A stretch of 64,000 nt of DNA, taken from the NCBI RefSeq assembly GCF_003576645.1, contig NC_044924.1, positions 24,887,546 through 24,951,545 on the forward strand. Reading direction: 5' to 3'. Below are positions 20,751 to 33,129 of the stretch, one piece after another; the first letter of the stretch is position 1, and each line of letters starts with the position of its first letter. The position numbers and the translations under genes are program-made. The notes under the pieces were generated by a model that made no database searches, had not been told where the DNA came from, and saw only the letters and a program-made list of their open reading frames with translations. Origin of the DNA: Ipomoea triloba (lineage: Eukaryota > Streptophyta > Magnoliopsida > Solanales > Convolvulaceae).

Positions 20751-23415
20751 TGTTGTGGGATCTGAGATTTCTGGTTTGGTGAGGAAGAGAAGAAAGGTAG
20801 ACTTCTGACCAAAGGGAAAAAAAGAGTGTGAAGGAGACTGAAGAAGTGTATACTCCTAACTACTGTTTTCTTTTGTCCCATCCCTTACTTACAACTCACT
20901 CATGTTACTTGTTTTGTATCTTGGTATATATTTTATATATACTTTTAAAAAAAAAGTGTATTTGGCACTAATTTTTATAGACTAATGGATTTTAAATAAT
21001 TTTTTAGGTAATCTTTTCATACATTTATCTACTATCTACGATCTTAATAAGAGCAATAAAGTTGGGTTCTAACCGGAAGAAAATAATGTTGGTGGTAATT
21101 ATTTACTTAAACGAATGGTTTATATTATTTTGATTTTAGTAATTTGTTATGATTTTCCTTCTTTACTCTCTATTATATTTTTTTTTTCCCTTAAATAATC
21201 CCACATTCCATTAGTATAAACTTTAGTAATGGAATATTTATTTAATTTTTAATTTATCCATTAATTTTTATAAGAAAGGTTTTAGGTTCGAACCTCATCC
21301 CAATCAGAGTTGCATAATTGTTAAACATATACTACGAATATGTGTAGAGTATATTATTGAAAAGTGAGTACACACTCTATTACTCTTATTAAAATACTAG
21401 TTATCACACGCGCGTTGCGCGATTAAACCAATGCCCAATGCGTAATTTTAAATGAGTGTTCTTAATTGGTTAAAGTAGTCATATAATAATGAGAGAAAAA
21501 AAATGATAAATTAATAAAAATCAAAGAAATAGTCTTGATGCTTATATATTTTAATACGATGATCATATACTTTGAAAAATATGTGCATAAAGGATGTTAT
21601 GAAATAATATAATGGGAACCACAACATTACATGCAATGATACAAGTATAGATGAAAATATTATACAATAGATATATTTACATAACGATATGAAACCACAA
21701 CATTACATACAAGGATACAAGTATAGATGAACAAATTATACAATAGATATATTTACATAACGATATTGAAGTTATACTAATTAATGAGTATATCATCATT
21801 GATTTTTTTAAAAAAAAACGGTAATCATTATAAGTACAAATACAAATAATAGAATTAGCATGATATATAATATTTTGACAATCATACCTATACAATGTCA
21901 AGTAGATGGTGTGTTGCAGAATATGTTAGGTTTTGTTGTGGGTGAATACCAGTGAGAAGGAGAGGGGTTTATATACTGTTATTTTGGGTAGAATAATGAT
22001 TTAGTTAGGAATCTATACAAAATTGTGTTATAGAATACTTCAATATTCTAATTTTAAGTTAGGAATCTATACATAATTGTATTATTGCCTAAAGAATTTA
22101 ATGTTAAACTTCCGTTATATTTAACGGAAAGAATTTGGTAAAATTATAAATGATTAGGATATATTAGGAATTTAATTGGATGTTGCACAATAAGAAGAAC
22201 ACAAAGTACAATATGTTATAGCAGACTATTACACTGACATTTTTTTAGTTCCAGTTAGGGGTCTAACATTATTGGCTCTTATTATATTATATATTAAAAT
22301 ATAAATAAATTAATAACTACAAAAAAAAACATATGCATTTCTTTAATTTAGAATTCGATGTTTACAATGCTTTTACTAAAAAAAAAATTATTCATTATCA
22401 AAAAATTTAAAAAGAGATATAATTTCATTCGTTATATTGTCTTTATTTTCTACAATAAAAATTATTCAATATCAAAAAATTTAAAAAGAGATATAAATTC
22501 ATTAGTTATATGTCTGTATTTTTTACAATAAAAATTATTCATTATCAAAAAAAATTAAAAAAGAGATATAATTTTATTGGTTATATTTTTATTTTCTACA
22601 ATGCAAAGATTCCTTACCTTCAAATCATATTAATTACTGGGGAGTATTTGTTGACAAAGAAGACATTCAAATAACCCAATAAATTGAAGCGGGAATCTAT
22701 CCTGTAATATTTTTTGGATTACATCACAGTTGTTCACTTTAAAGGTAAACTGCATTTCTTTATTAAGATGATTTAAAATGTATAAATATTTATTACTAAA
22801 AGTAGTATTTATTTATACTATCATTTTTAGACTAAGTATTTAGACTATCCTTTTTACAAAATTGCAAACATTTATTTTAGTAACAATTATAATCAATCTC
22901 TCATATATGATCTTGCATTCATATACTTTGGTAATTTAAATAAACAAATTCAGCATTCAATCACATATGCATGGACATCTCATATATAATCTTGTATTGA
23001 TATACTTTTAAGTACTTATTTAAAAATAAACATTGAATTTTATCATATTTGCACAATGCCCGTGTAAAAACTAGTATACTTTATAAGTATTTATAAACAT
23101 TTTATATCACAAATATATATAAATTTTTATTTACTTTTACAATCATTTTATTTTAAAAAGTTTACAAAAATATTATAACTCTAAATTAAATACACATTTA
23201 CAAAGGTTTACTAACTTTTATTGGTTGTTACAAAAACATAATATATTATAAATTTAAAGGCAACATCAGTTTCAACATATCATAGGAATTAAAACATTTA
23301 TTTCTTGTTTCAAAAAAATATATTCAAGTCTTAATGCAATTATAATTGATAGTTATCGGGTAACACTACGAAAAAAGGATATTGGATTAGTGAGGCTAAG
23401 ACTCCTAAAACCAAT
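20751..23415. other. AT-rich intergenic DNA with Helitron-like ends
   Basis: No gene is supported. ACTAGTTATCACACGCGCGT at 21397-21416 is, on the minus strand, a Helitron-like 3' end: a CGCGCAACGCGCG hairpin shortly before CTAG|T. A plus-strand 3' end (GCACAATGCCCGTGTAAAAA then CTAG|T) lies at 23051-23074. Matching 5' ends were not identified. Two near-identical ~75-bp segments starting GAAACCACAACATTACAT lie at about 21615 and 21690. Three related AAAATTATTCATTATCAAAA segments lie at 22385-22590. Confidence 0.5.
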
Positions 23416-23657
23416 GTCTGGACCATACTATCAAATAATGTACATTCAATATAAAAAATAATGCACTTTTAATATATTAAAAATGTACATTGTATTCATG
23501 GGATGTACATTATTTGTGCATTAAATGTACATTATATATATAATGTACATTCAGTACACAAATAATGTATATTTAGTATATTAAAAATGTACTTTTTGTT
23601 ATGCTCTACACAGCATTATGTGGACCATGGTCCACACAATAATTTACTCCCTAAACA
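23416..23657. mobile_element. TGTACATT-rich insertion with ACCATGGTCC end
   Basis: It interrupts a sequence that is continuous at 25193-25320 (...AAAACAATGTAAGTGAGC...). It is composed of ATAATGTACATT-type repeats and ends near GTGGACCATGGTCCACA. It is probably a MITE relic; boundaries are inferred from the uninterrupted copy. Confidence 0.5.
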
Positions 23658-23705
23658 GTGTAAGTGAGCTAACTATCAAGCCCAACCACAAACTAACTGG
23701 TGGCA

Positions 23706-24450
23706 AATTTTACTGTGAACCATGGTCTAAAACAGTGTCGTTTCCTTTAATAAAAAGAAATGACACCCATTCCGCATAATTAGCTCTATTTGTATAATAT
23801 AATTAATTTCATTTTATATATATATTGTAGTTTCATTTCAGCACAACTACAGTTTCATTCGACATTATACATACAATAGTCTTATTATAGTGAGACATGT
23901 TATTGAATTTCATTTTGTACACACTATAATCTTATTACAACACCACTAAATTATAATTCTAATTCAACTACAGTTTCATTAGACAATATACACTCAATTA
24001 TGTGAAACTGTTATTCAGTTTCATTTTATATACACAGTAATTTCATTACAACACAACTACAGTATCATTTCGATATAACTACAGCTTCATTTGATAATAT
24101 ACATTCAATATATGAGACATGTTATTTAGTTTCTTTTTATACATACTGTAGTTTCATTTCGGCAAAACTAAAGTATCATTTCTATTCAACAACACTTCTA
24201 TTTGACAATATACACTCAGTATGTGAGACATATTCAATTTCATTTTATGTATACTGCAATTTCATTTCGACACAACTAAAGTATTATTTCAATTCAATTA
24301 CAGCTTCATTTGATAATATAAACATAATATGCAACACAGTTTCATTTTAGATACACTGTGATTTCATTTTGTTATGAACACACAAAAAATACAAGATGTC
24401 TTAAAATGTAACGACACCGTTCTCGAAACCATGGTCCACGGTATAACAGC
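23706..24450. mobile_element. MITE-like insertion with ACCATGGT TIRs and tandem core
   Basis: The left end TTTACTGTGAACCATGGTCT and the right end ACCATGGTCCACGGTATAA are inverted relatives. GTGTCGTTTCC and its relative AACGACACCG lie just inside. The core (about 23815-24370) repeats ACAACTACAGTTTCATTT-type units with 60-130-bp spacing. It splits the sequence that is continuous at 25193-25320. Confidence 0.55.
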
Positions 24451-24512
24451 CGCAAACTGGTGGACTACAACTACGTACTGCAGCATTCACTAATAGGCTA
24501 TCAGGTCAATCG

Positions 24513-25182
24513 TTATACCCTGTACCATGGTGTACATAGCAATGTGCACCACGTACGTAAACGACGTCGTTTTGATGTTAGTGGCCGCGGACGCGAATGA
24601 CCACAGGGAATTCATTATCTATAATACACATAATCATTATCTAGAATACACAGAACGTTTGTCTAGAATACACAGATGTTAGTGGATGCGGACGTGAATG
24701 ACTCTAGTGAATTCATTATCTATAATACACATAATCATTATCTAGAATACACAGAACATTTGCCTAGAATACACAGAATGTTTGCCCAGAATACACAGAA
24801 TATTGACACAAAATACACAGAACTCATCCTCCTAACATTCGAATGCACAAACACATCACAACCTATGTTAATAACATGGATATACAAAATATTGACACAA
24901 AATACACAGAACTCATCCTCCTAAACATTTGAATGCACAAACACATCACAACATGTGTTACTAACATGAATACACAGAACGGTTGCCTCGAATACACAGA
25001 ACGGTTGCCTAGAATACACAGAATGATTGCTTGGAATACACGGAATATTAACATAAATACAGAGATGGTCGAAACGGGAAACGTGATTTCCAAAAAAACG
25101 GACAGTTAATTTACAATGCTCAAAACGACGTCGTTTACGTACGTGGTGCACGTTGCTATGTGCACCATGGTGCACAGTATAA
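24513..25182. mobile_element. MITE with ~65-bp TIRs containing ACGACGTCGTTT
   Basis: The left TIR begins TTATACCCTGTACCATGGTG and includes TACGTAAACGACGTCGTTTT. The right TIR is its inverse with few differences. The core is a minisatellite of ~21-bp units (AGAATACACAGAA...TTGCC) plus a longer duplicated block (ACAAACACATCACAAC... twice). No coding capacity and no clear TSD. Confidence 0.65.
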
Positions 25183-25192
25183 TTTGCCCTAT

Positions 25193-26049
25193 TAGGTAAC
25201 AGATACAAAAAAGGATATTTGATTGATGGGGCCCAAAACCCTTAAAACAATGTAAGTGAGCAAACTACTAAGCCCAACAACAAATTGGTGGACTACAACT
25301 ACTGCCTGCACCGTTGACTGTGGGAGAAGTTGAGTTGTCAAAATGGATCATCCCGACCCATACAGGCTGGCCTGTCACGAGAGTTTGGGAGGAAACAGGA
25401 TGGGCTCAACTGGCATGTTTTGAAACATGGTTGTGAATTTAAGCCAACTTAAGTGTGGGCTAGCGCCTAGTGGACAAAACGCGCCAGCCTGCTAACCCAC
25501 TTTTTTTTATTAATAACTTAATTATTATTTATATTTTAAAATATTAATTTTTTTTTGTATAGCCTAAGATTTAAACCTATAACCTTTTAATTATGAATTA
25601 TTATCTCTACCAATCCAACAAATTAAATCTTTTGAACAAACTTCATGTGTACTTATATTTAACGTATGTTTAGATAATTAGATTTAATTCGTCATTTGTA
25701 ATATAATTATAATTTATTTAACTTATATTTCACAATAATATAATTTATATGTAATATTTTTATTTTTAATTATAATATTATTAAGTTATAAAGTTTATAA
25801 AATATATAGTTTATAACTTTATATAGTTTATGTAATAAATAAACTTTATATTAATTATATAGTTTTATTAATATTTATATAAAGTTGCAATTAATTGTAT
25901 TAATTAATACTTATAACAGACATAATATGACTTCTTTCTATGAGAACTAAGAACTCATCTTGAGTACACATAACTGCAAATAGCATATATGTGCATAATG
26001 CAAGTGCACAAATAGGTAATAATGTGCCTTTATTTGAAGCATACCAAAG
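25193..26049. other. Second copy of interrupted repeat, then AT-rich DNA
   Basis: 25193-25320 is the uninterrupted counterpart of the segments scattered between 23355 and 24500. 25330-25505 carries GGGTCGGGATG-type and GCCAGCCTGC words like the hAT-like element at 940 but shows only one end. The rest is AT-rich without signal. Confidence 0.45.
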
Positions 26050-26843
26050 TGAAACTGTATCGTGGATCTTGAATGTACAAGATAAGCCTAAGGTTCATAC
26101 TCAATTTTATCAAAATTATTTATCTGAATTAAATAATAGATTAGAAACAGATAAATAAAGTAAAAGAACAAAAATAAAGTAAACAGAACCAGACACCGGA
26201 AATTGTTTACGCAGTTCGGAGCTACACTCCTATATCTGCGGGGCACTTCACGTCAGCCCAATCCACTAGATGATCACAATGGGTTACAAGGAGTCACAAA
26301 ACAACCATACAACATCAATGGTTACAAAAACACTCATATCTACGCCTTCATCATCTTCACGCTGACCAAGTGCATGCCACAAACATCCTTTAGCCAATCA
26401 GCAACATCAAGCACTTCACCATGTTGTGTTAATACTCAATATAGAAACAATAATATAGTATAGAGCTCTCAAATTAATCTGGACCAGAATAGCATGTAGA
26501 AAAGTGGTAAGAAATCCCATGTGTTTGAGCTCAATTTATAGCCGAACCATTAACCATACCATCCTCAATTTTTGCAACTAAGATCCACTCAAAATAAGAT
26601 TCAACAACCAGAAGTATAGATCTGAACAAAAATAGTGGATCATGAAGATCAAATCTGATTTGAATAAAACTGCCCACTAGTCTGCTCACTGGCGTTGATC
26701 CAAACTGTGTGAAGGGAACACTAACTTTAAACCAGAACTGAGCCAGCGAACTGAAATAACCACCTAATAAAATAACCTAAGTTTTTGACTAATAATTAAG
26801 CCAATTAAAGGTGGACCAAATGTGTATCATTTGTACACTTACA
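26050..26843 (-). repeat. 3' LTR of Sirevirus-like element
   Basis: On the plus strand it begins TGAAACTGTATCGTGG and ends TGTACACTTACA. It matches 30367-31157 with scattered substitutions and small indels, so the insertion is not brand new. Confidence 0.88.
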
Positions 26844-26857
26844 ATCTCCCCCTTTTG

Positions 26858-28280
26858 CAATTATTTGTCAAAAACCTAAACTACAAATATACCTTTGAGG
26901 CATTGGGAATGAATTCAAACTTTATTAACATAAGCCTTCAAGTATATTTACTTAAAATAAATAGCCTATGACTCAAAAATAAAGGAGTACCACATATTAA
27001 ACTTTTCTTAGCATAGGCTTCCAACTGTATCTTGACAGGATATTATACTCAATTCAAACAGGATCAGACAGACCATACCAATAACTGACTGTAGATACTC
27101 AAAATAATTCTGAAAATCGCATCAACTGATTCTGATATACCCATTTAACTCATATATTTCATACTTCAAAGATAATCCACTCTGAGAATGAATCCAATAT
27201 AATAGAAAAATCCAAGTACATACCAATACCAGATATCCATCAACTATATCATACTTAATAAAAAATTGTTCCATAAAATTCCAAAACTACCATACCAGAA
27301 ACAGCTCATCCTTAATATTTGCTCCCCCTTTTTAACAAAGGAATTGCCAAAGGTGATCAACAAGATTCAGGACTGGAAGCTGACTGAGTGCCCAGAAGAT
27401 CTATATCCTCGGGATCAATCAGTAAGATAGTCCAAAAAAGATAATAATCCAAAAGATATGATCACTAAATAATATGAAAAATCGATAACCATACTCCCCC
27501 TCAATTTGTACGTTGTGACAGCTTCAACACAATAACATCATAATAAAACAACTCTTAGAGCAAGTTTCTTGACGCTGTAACAGGAAACTACAAAAGTAAA
27601 ATAGAAACGAGAAACCCAGAACTAGACACATGTAACTTGAAATCAAACCGACAAATAATGCAAAAGCAACTATAGACACAAATTTAGAAATTGTCATTTT
27701 GGGTCAAACAAGTAAGAAGGTTAGAACATAAAACATAAGCACATTCAGATAAAGCAAATTTAGGTATAGATTCATAACAGTTAGTACCGAAAACACACAC
27801 ACAAAGTCAAATACGGTCATGACCGGATCAAACAGGTAACACAAAGACACAAAAGGAATAGAAATATCAAATTCATACATTAATTCAGAGAAACACATAG
27901 ATTAACTCTGGAACAGATACAAGAAATTCAAGCAAAACAGGTTCAGTAACAGATAAAGCAAGCACATGTCCAGAGAATAAAACAGTAAACAATGGAGATA
28001 CACACATAAAAAAAATCAACTTAGGCACATTTAAAGAAGCATAAATAACAGGAAAAAAGGATAGTAAAAACAATGGGATTCCAAGACTCAGGTATTAAGG
28101 AAATACCAACGAAAGAATAAGAATTAAAAGATACCAAAAACTCCCGAAGAGGTTTTCCTTTCAGCTTTTAATAATGCACTGAGTCCGAGAAAAAAAAAAC
28201 TTAGAGATTCCACATCTGAACAAAGTTCATGATCTGGAAAAGAGAGCAAACTCTTATTAGGCAAAAATAGCTTATTGAAT
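26858..28280 (-). other. Non-coding 3' region of Sirevirus-like element
   Basis: Frames here are short. The interval holds two additional polypurine-like tracts (plus strand GCTCCCCCTTTTTAAC near 27321 and ACTCCCCCTC near 27493) but no pol domain. Pol has presumably been deleted and only the region downstream of it remains. Confidence 0.55.
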
Positions 28281-28315
28281 TATAAAATACATGGTTTTAT
28301 TTCGACGATGATCCT

Positions 28316-28790
28316 TCAATGTAGATTCTCTAATCCAATCTCTCTATCTTCCACTTGTTCCCGAGAACCATTTTTCCCTTGAGCTGTGTGTGGTATAAAC
28401 TGAGATATAAAATCTGCTTTCCTAACCCAAACTTTTTTTACAAATGGTGCAATGCGCTTGTGGGTGTATTTCTCGGCCCTTTGATCCTTGTAAAAGTAGT
28501 AGCACTTTGGTCTGGTGTGTTCTCGAATCCTGCAATAATGACAAATAGGATTATAAGTCTTATAGGCACATTTATATTTCATTACGATATTATGACGGTG
28601 CCTCGCTGAACTCATTTGCCTTGATGTACTGGTTTTTGGAATATCTTCTAGACCTGGTCCAGTTGCTCTAACAAAGACGGTTTATCTTTGTTTTGGCTAC
28701 CGGTGAAGCCAATACCAAACTTTGTAGATGAGTGCCTTCCAGTGTCAAGTATTTTGTCGAGAGTTGAAGTAGTATCCATCATCTGTATCT
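28316..28790 (-). pseudogene. Gag C-terminal part in another frame
   Basis: Downstream of the main gag frame the minus strand reads LDKILDTGRHSS and FGIGFTG, then, in a shifted frame (28615-28316), a second knuckle-like C-x2-C-x4-H-x4-C motif (CHYCRIREHTRPKC). Both are typical of Sirevirus/Copia gag C-termini. A stop near 28790 and a frameshift near 28620-28660 break the frame. Confidence 0.65.
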
Positions 28791-30216
28791 ACTTCTTGAG
28801 GGTGCTCGGTTCCTGTTTCAGCATTTTAACTTCCTGTTTCAGCTTCTCCTCTTGATCAGTAGCAGTTTTAACTTCCTGTTTCAACTTTTCCTCTTTCTCA
28901 GAAGCATCTTTGAATGGTTGATCTGTATCAGCTATTTGATTCTTGTATACTTTATTGGCTTTTTCTAATATTCCTACCTGACTACACACAAAGCGATTAG
29001 CTTTAAGCAAAATTTCCCACTTGGGATACAACTTTTTATACTCTACTTCATAACAAAATTCAGGAATTTCAAGATCTTCTGCTAAGTTATATTCACCACC
29101 TTCTGAGTCAGCTTCTAGATCAGCTCCAGTTCTGGCCGTGAATGCAACGAAGTTGCCAGAAATCTCTTCTGTATCAGATACAGCTTCTGGTTCAGGTTCA
29201 TCATCGCTCCAAGTTAACGCGGCCATTGCCTTCTTTCTTCTTAGATAGGTGGCACATTCAGTCTGTACGTGACCATATCCTTCACATTCATAACAACGAA
29301 CGCCTTTGCTGCCTGACTTTTCTCTAGTCTGAGATGGTCGGGATGCAGATGGTTTGTAATTTGATCCATTTGATTTTGAGGTATTTTTTAACACATTCGA
29401 GCTTGAACCTTTTTGATTTTGCGGTTTATTGCATCGGAAACAGTCTTTTTGTTTAACCAGTTTCAAAATCTTATTAAAAAGTTTGGTTAATAACACCACT
29501 GGATCATCATCATCAGCTTCATCTGGATCAGAACCAGTGTCATGTTCGCCAGCTGTAAAAGCAACACTTTTTTGTTTTCTAGAATGGTCAGTAAGAATTT
29601 CCATTTCATATGTTTTAAGATTACCCATTAATTGAGCCAAACTTTGATTTTCCCAACCAGTATGTTCTTGAATAGCTGTTATCTTCATTCTAAACTGTGG
29701 TGGGAGTGACCGTAATACCTTTTTGATCAACTTTTGCTGGGAGAACGGTTCACCAAGTGTGATAGCGCGGTTGGCAATCTCCTGAACACGTTCATTGAAA
29801 CTAACGATGTCCTCATCTTCATCCATACGCATATCTTCAAAGTCACTTTGCACAAGCTGAAGCTTGGATTGCTTGACAGATGCAGTGCCTTCATAAGCTA
29901 TTTCTAAAATATCATACGCTTCTTTAGCAGAGCAACAACCTGTTACCAAATTAAATTGACTTCCATGAATTAAAGAAAAAATAAAATCTAGTGCTTTGCT
30001 GTTGTAGCTAGCTGAGGTCATTTCTGCAGTAGTCCATTCTACTTCAGGTTTGATGGTTTTTGGGCCGTTTGCTTTTTCACCATCTGTGGTAGGAGGAACC
30101 CATCCTGTTAGAACGGATCACCATATGAGTTCACCTTTGACCCTGAGATGCATTCTGGTACGAGCTTTCCAGTATGCATAATTATCACCCGTTAATGTCG
30201 GGGGAGGTCTATTCAT
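28789..30216 (-). pseudogene. Copia gag (UBN2 type) with a premature stop
   Basis: The frame opens with an ATG at 30216-30214 and a MNRPPP...YWKARTRMHL start typical of Copia gag. It is broken by an in-frame TGA at 30120-30118; after that it is open for 410 codons from the Met at 30021 to 28789. Features are the UBN2 gag core (SAKEAYDILEIAYEGT, LPPQFRMKITAI), an acidic linker and a zinc knuckle C-x2-C-x4-H-x4-C (CYECEGYGHVQTEC). The C-terminal part contains KLKQEVK coiled-coil repeats. Gag forms the retroelement particle and binds RNA. The early stop means full-length product is not expected. Confidence 0.85.
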
Positions 30217-30352
30217 TCTGAAACACTTAACACACAATGATATTCGAAATAAAAAAACTCAATAATTTAAACCATAAGATAAGGTGAACTCGTAAGTTCA
30301 AGAAACACGATTTTAAAGCGAGATCGATTAGACTAATAATTTAAGTCCACAT

Positions 30353-30364
30353 GATCTAATACCA
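30353..30364 (-). other. tRNA-Met primer-binding site
   Basis: Minus strand TGGTATTAGATC, two bases from the 5' LTR end, resembles the TGGTATCAGAGC site complementary to initiator tRNA-Met that most plant Copia elements use. It fixes the element's orientation. Confidence 0.8.
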
Positions 30365-30366
30365 AT

Positions 30367-31157
30367 TGAAATTGTATCGTGGATCTTGAATGTACAAGAT
30401 AAGCCTAAGGTTCGTACTCAATTTTATCAAAATTATTTATCTGAATTAAATAATAGATTAGAAACAGATAAATAAAGTAAATGAGCAAAAATAAAGTAAA
30501 CAGAACCAGACACCGGGAATTGTTTACGCAGTTCGGAGCTACACTCCTACGTCTGCGGGGCACTTCACGTCAGCCCAATCCACTAGATGATCACAATTGG
30601 TTACAAGAAGTCACAAAACAACCATACAACATCAATGGTTACAAAAACACTCCTATCTACGCCTTCATCATCTTCACGCTGACCAAGTGCATGCCACGAA
30701 CATCCTTTAGCCAATCAGCAACATCAAGCACTTCACCATGTTGTGTTAATACTCAATATAGAAATAATAATATAGTATAGAGCTCTCAAATTAATCTGGA
30801 CTAGAATAGCATGTAGAAAAGTGGTAAGAAATTCCATGTGTTTGAGCACTATTTATAGCCGAACCATTAACCATACCATCCTCAATTTTTGCAGCTAAGA
30901 TCCACTCAAAATAAGATTCAACCAGAAGTATAGATCTGAACAAAAATAGTGGATCATGAAGACCAAATCTGATTTGAATAAAACTGCCCACTGGTCTGCT
31001 CACTGGCACTGATCCAGACTATGTGAAGGGAACACTGACTTTAAACCAGAACTTATCCAGCGAACTGAAATAACCACCTAATAAAATAACCTAATTTTTT
31101 GACTAATAATTAAGCCAATTTAAGGTGGACCAAATGTGTATCATTTGTACACTTACA
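30367..31157 (-). repeat. 5' LTR of Sirevirus-like element
   Basis: Partner of 26050-26843. On the minus strand it begins TGTAAGTGTACAAATG and ends in ...CAATTTCA, giving TG...CA ends. CAAAG follows on the plus strand. Confidence 0.88.
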
Positions 31158-31538
31158 CAAAGTGTTCATGATAAAGCATAAAAGTGCGCGCACTACACTA
31201 CCGTTGACGCAATGACATACAGAACAAATTAAAGTCAATCATTAAAATAGTTATTGAGGAAAAAACTCACAAAATAAATAAATAAATATATAATACAAAC
31301 ATAATATAAATGGAATGAGAGAATCTCAGATTTTCCGATACGTAGATGGACTTTTCATACACACAAAGGACTAATTTTCCCCTAAATGATAATCTTTTCT
31401 CCTTCTTTTTTTAAATGCTAATTAGATGGAATTAATGATGACCATTGATCTTTTGTTTTATATGGCTTAGATATGTTATGATATTCTCGTGTGAGATTTC
31501 GCAGCTATTTTGGTGCATTTACAATAATATATATAAAC

Positions 31539-31893
31539 TTAGAGCATCCATATCAATGATTTTTTGAAGTTTATAGTACAGTTAAAATCATGTGTGTTAT
31601 TTTTGAACAGATGAGGAGTGAAGTTTTTTTTGGGTTTATTTTTCCTGTAAGGAGAGGTTATTGGCTGGGACCACTGATTGAGAAGGAAAAACAAAGCTAG
31701 CATTTGCAACCGCGTGATGCGGACATAGTCGCTCAGCTAGGTGCGTGCGCGTCTCTGGAGCTTTTAATTTCATGCGTCAGATTTGACGCATCATATTTTT
31801 TTTTGCTTTTTTCTTTTTTTCTCTCACTATCCTCTCTCTCCAAGTTGACTTCTTAAATATTGTGCAAAAAAAAAACTAGTGTGGATGCTCTTA
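31539..31893. mobile_element. MITE with GAGCATCC termini
   Basis: The left end TTAGAGCATCCATATCAATG pairs with the right end TAGTGTGGATGCTCTTA. It contains GCGTGCGCGTCTCTGG-type GC-rich words and TTTTTCTCTC runs, like 3180-3862. TSD not settled. Confidence 0.5.
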
Positions 31894-31952
31894 TACATCA
31901 TTCAATCAACTTAAATATCCCTTTCTAAATCCTAACTAATAATAAATAATAT

Positions 31953-32029
31953 TTTTTTTGAATGCTCGAACCCACCACCTCCCGTATAAAGGGAAGGGTT
32001 TGATGCCACTGGACCACAAGGTCCTTCGC
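31953..32029 (-). mobile_element. Short SINE / tRNA-head retrocopy with 15-bp TSD
   Basis: Exact 15-bp direct repeats AATAATAAATAATAT flank it (31938-31952 and 32030-32044). The minus-strand body is about 77 bp: a tRNA-like head with TGTGGTCCAGTGGC and GGTGGGTTCGAGC, then a short A tail. It lacks a SINE body, so it is little more than the head of the SINE at 12790-12916. Confidence 0.75.
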
Positions 32030-32044
32030 AATAATAAATAATAT

Positions 32045-32539
32045 ACTTACACTATAATATAATATTTATAATAATTTGGCTAAAGTGTCATTTCGCACCA
32101 TGAACTAAAACCGATTCTTCATGACGCACCCTAACTTTTCATAACTGTTGTTTCAATGCACAACCTATAAAAAAATTTTCACCTAGACTTGTTTACAGGT
32201 TTCCTTCAAGTTATAGGTAATAATATACTGATGTGGAGGTGATTTGTTATTGACGTGTTTTGTTTTGTAGAGGTGACCACCATTTTATCACTTCGCTCAA
32301 AATAAACCCAAAATTTCCTTTAATCCAATTCACTCAAATCGTGAATCGCAACGACTGAAACCCAAACCCTAAATCCAATTTGCTCAAACCCTAACTCCAA
32401 ACCCAAACCCTAAATCCCTAATCGCGATGACATCCCGACATCCCAACTACCCAATTCAAGGTTGAAATCCCTAATCTAACAGTGGATGAAGGAAAAGCGA
32501 CTGGAAAGCCTAGAGAAAGTGTACGAAGAAGACTAGAAG
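32045..32539. other. Intergenic, one-sided MITE-like sequence
   Basis: 32075-32290 contains MITE-like phrases (AAAGTGTCATTTCGCACC) but no inverted partner was found. 32365-32420 repeats AAACCCTAAAT-like words that are too irregular for a telomeric array. Confidence 0.35.
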
Positions 32540-32657
32540 GATTGTATTGGATGCATTGATGACACTCATATAGGTGCATGTATCCCTGAGGTTGATCAAA
32601 TGCATTATAGAGGAAGAAAAGGTGTCCTTACTTTTTTTAATGTCATGACAGTATGTA
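32540..32657 (+). pseudogene. PIF/Harbinger transposase fragment
   Basis: The plus strand reads DCIGCIDDTHIGACIP followed by MHYRGRKGVLT and NVMT, the first catalytic Asp block of a Harbinger transposase. The usual GAIDGTH is altered here. Only about 39 codons are recognisable; no upstream or downstream domain is present. Confidence 0.65.
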
Positions 32658-33129
32658 ATATAATTTTGATGTGTTTTACGTCTTTATTAGTTGGATAAGA
32701 ATGGCCAGCACATGATACGCACGTTTTTCCTCTATGCAATTAACACACTATTAATGAATTTCCCTAAGTCGCCACAATGTACCATATTCCTAATTCTTTT
32801 AAGTAAATCAAACGTTTGTTTCTTTAAAAAATTTTATTATTTTTATCTTTTAATAGGAAGATATTATTTGGTGAAAAAAAAAGATATCCAAACAGATGAG
32901 GATATTTGATACCTTATCCAAAAATAACTTATCATCAATCTCAATTTGAACAAGAGTTGTCAACTAATCCAAATAGATCAGGATATAAAATTTAATAATT
33001 ACTTCGAAATCAAATACAAAAAATATTGCAGAAAATATTGATTTCATCCACACAAACCTCGATCTTCTTAAATTTGTGCTCCTTTGCCTTTTTTTGCTTC
33101 ATTCACACGAACATTGTTTTCCAGTTTCA

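Larger units (their letters stand above)
26050..31157 (-). mobile_element. Sirevirus-like Copia retroelement lacking pol
   Basis: Two LTRs of 794 and 791 bp bound the element, flanked by the exact 5-bp TSD CAAAG (26045-26049 and 31158-31162). It is on the minus strand: the primer site is at 30353-30364, and a purine tract (plus strand CTCCCCCTTTTG) abuts the left LTR near 26846-26857. Extra tracts of the same kind occur near 27321-27336 and 27492-27502; multiple polypurine tracts are a Sirevirus trait. Gag is present. No integrase or reverse transcriptase could be found between gag and the 3' LTR, so the copy depends on others. Confidence 0.85.
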
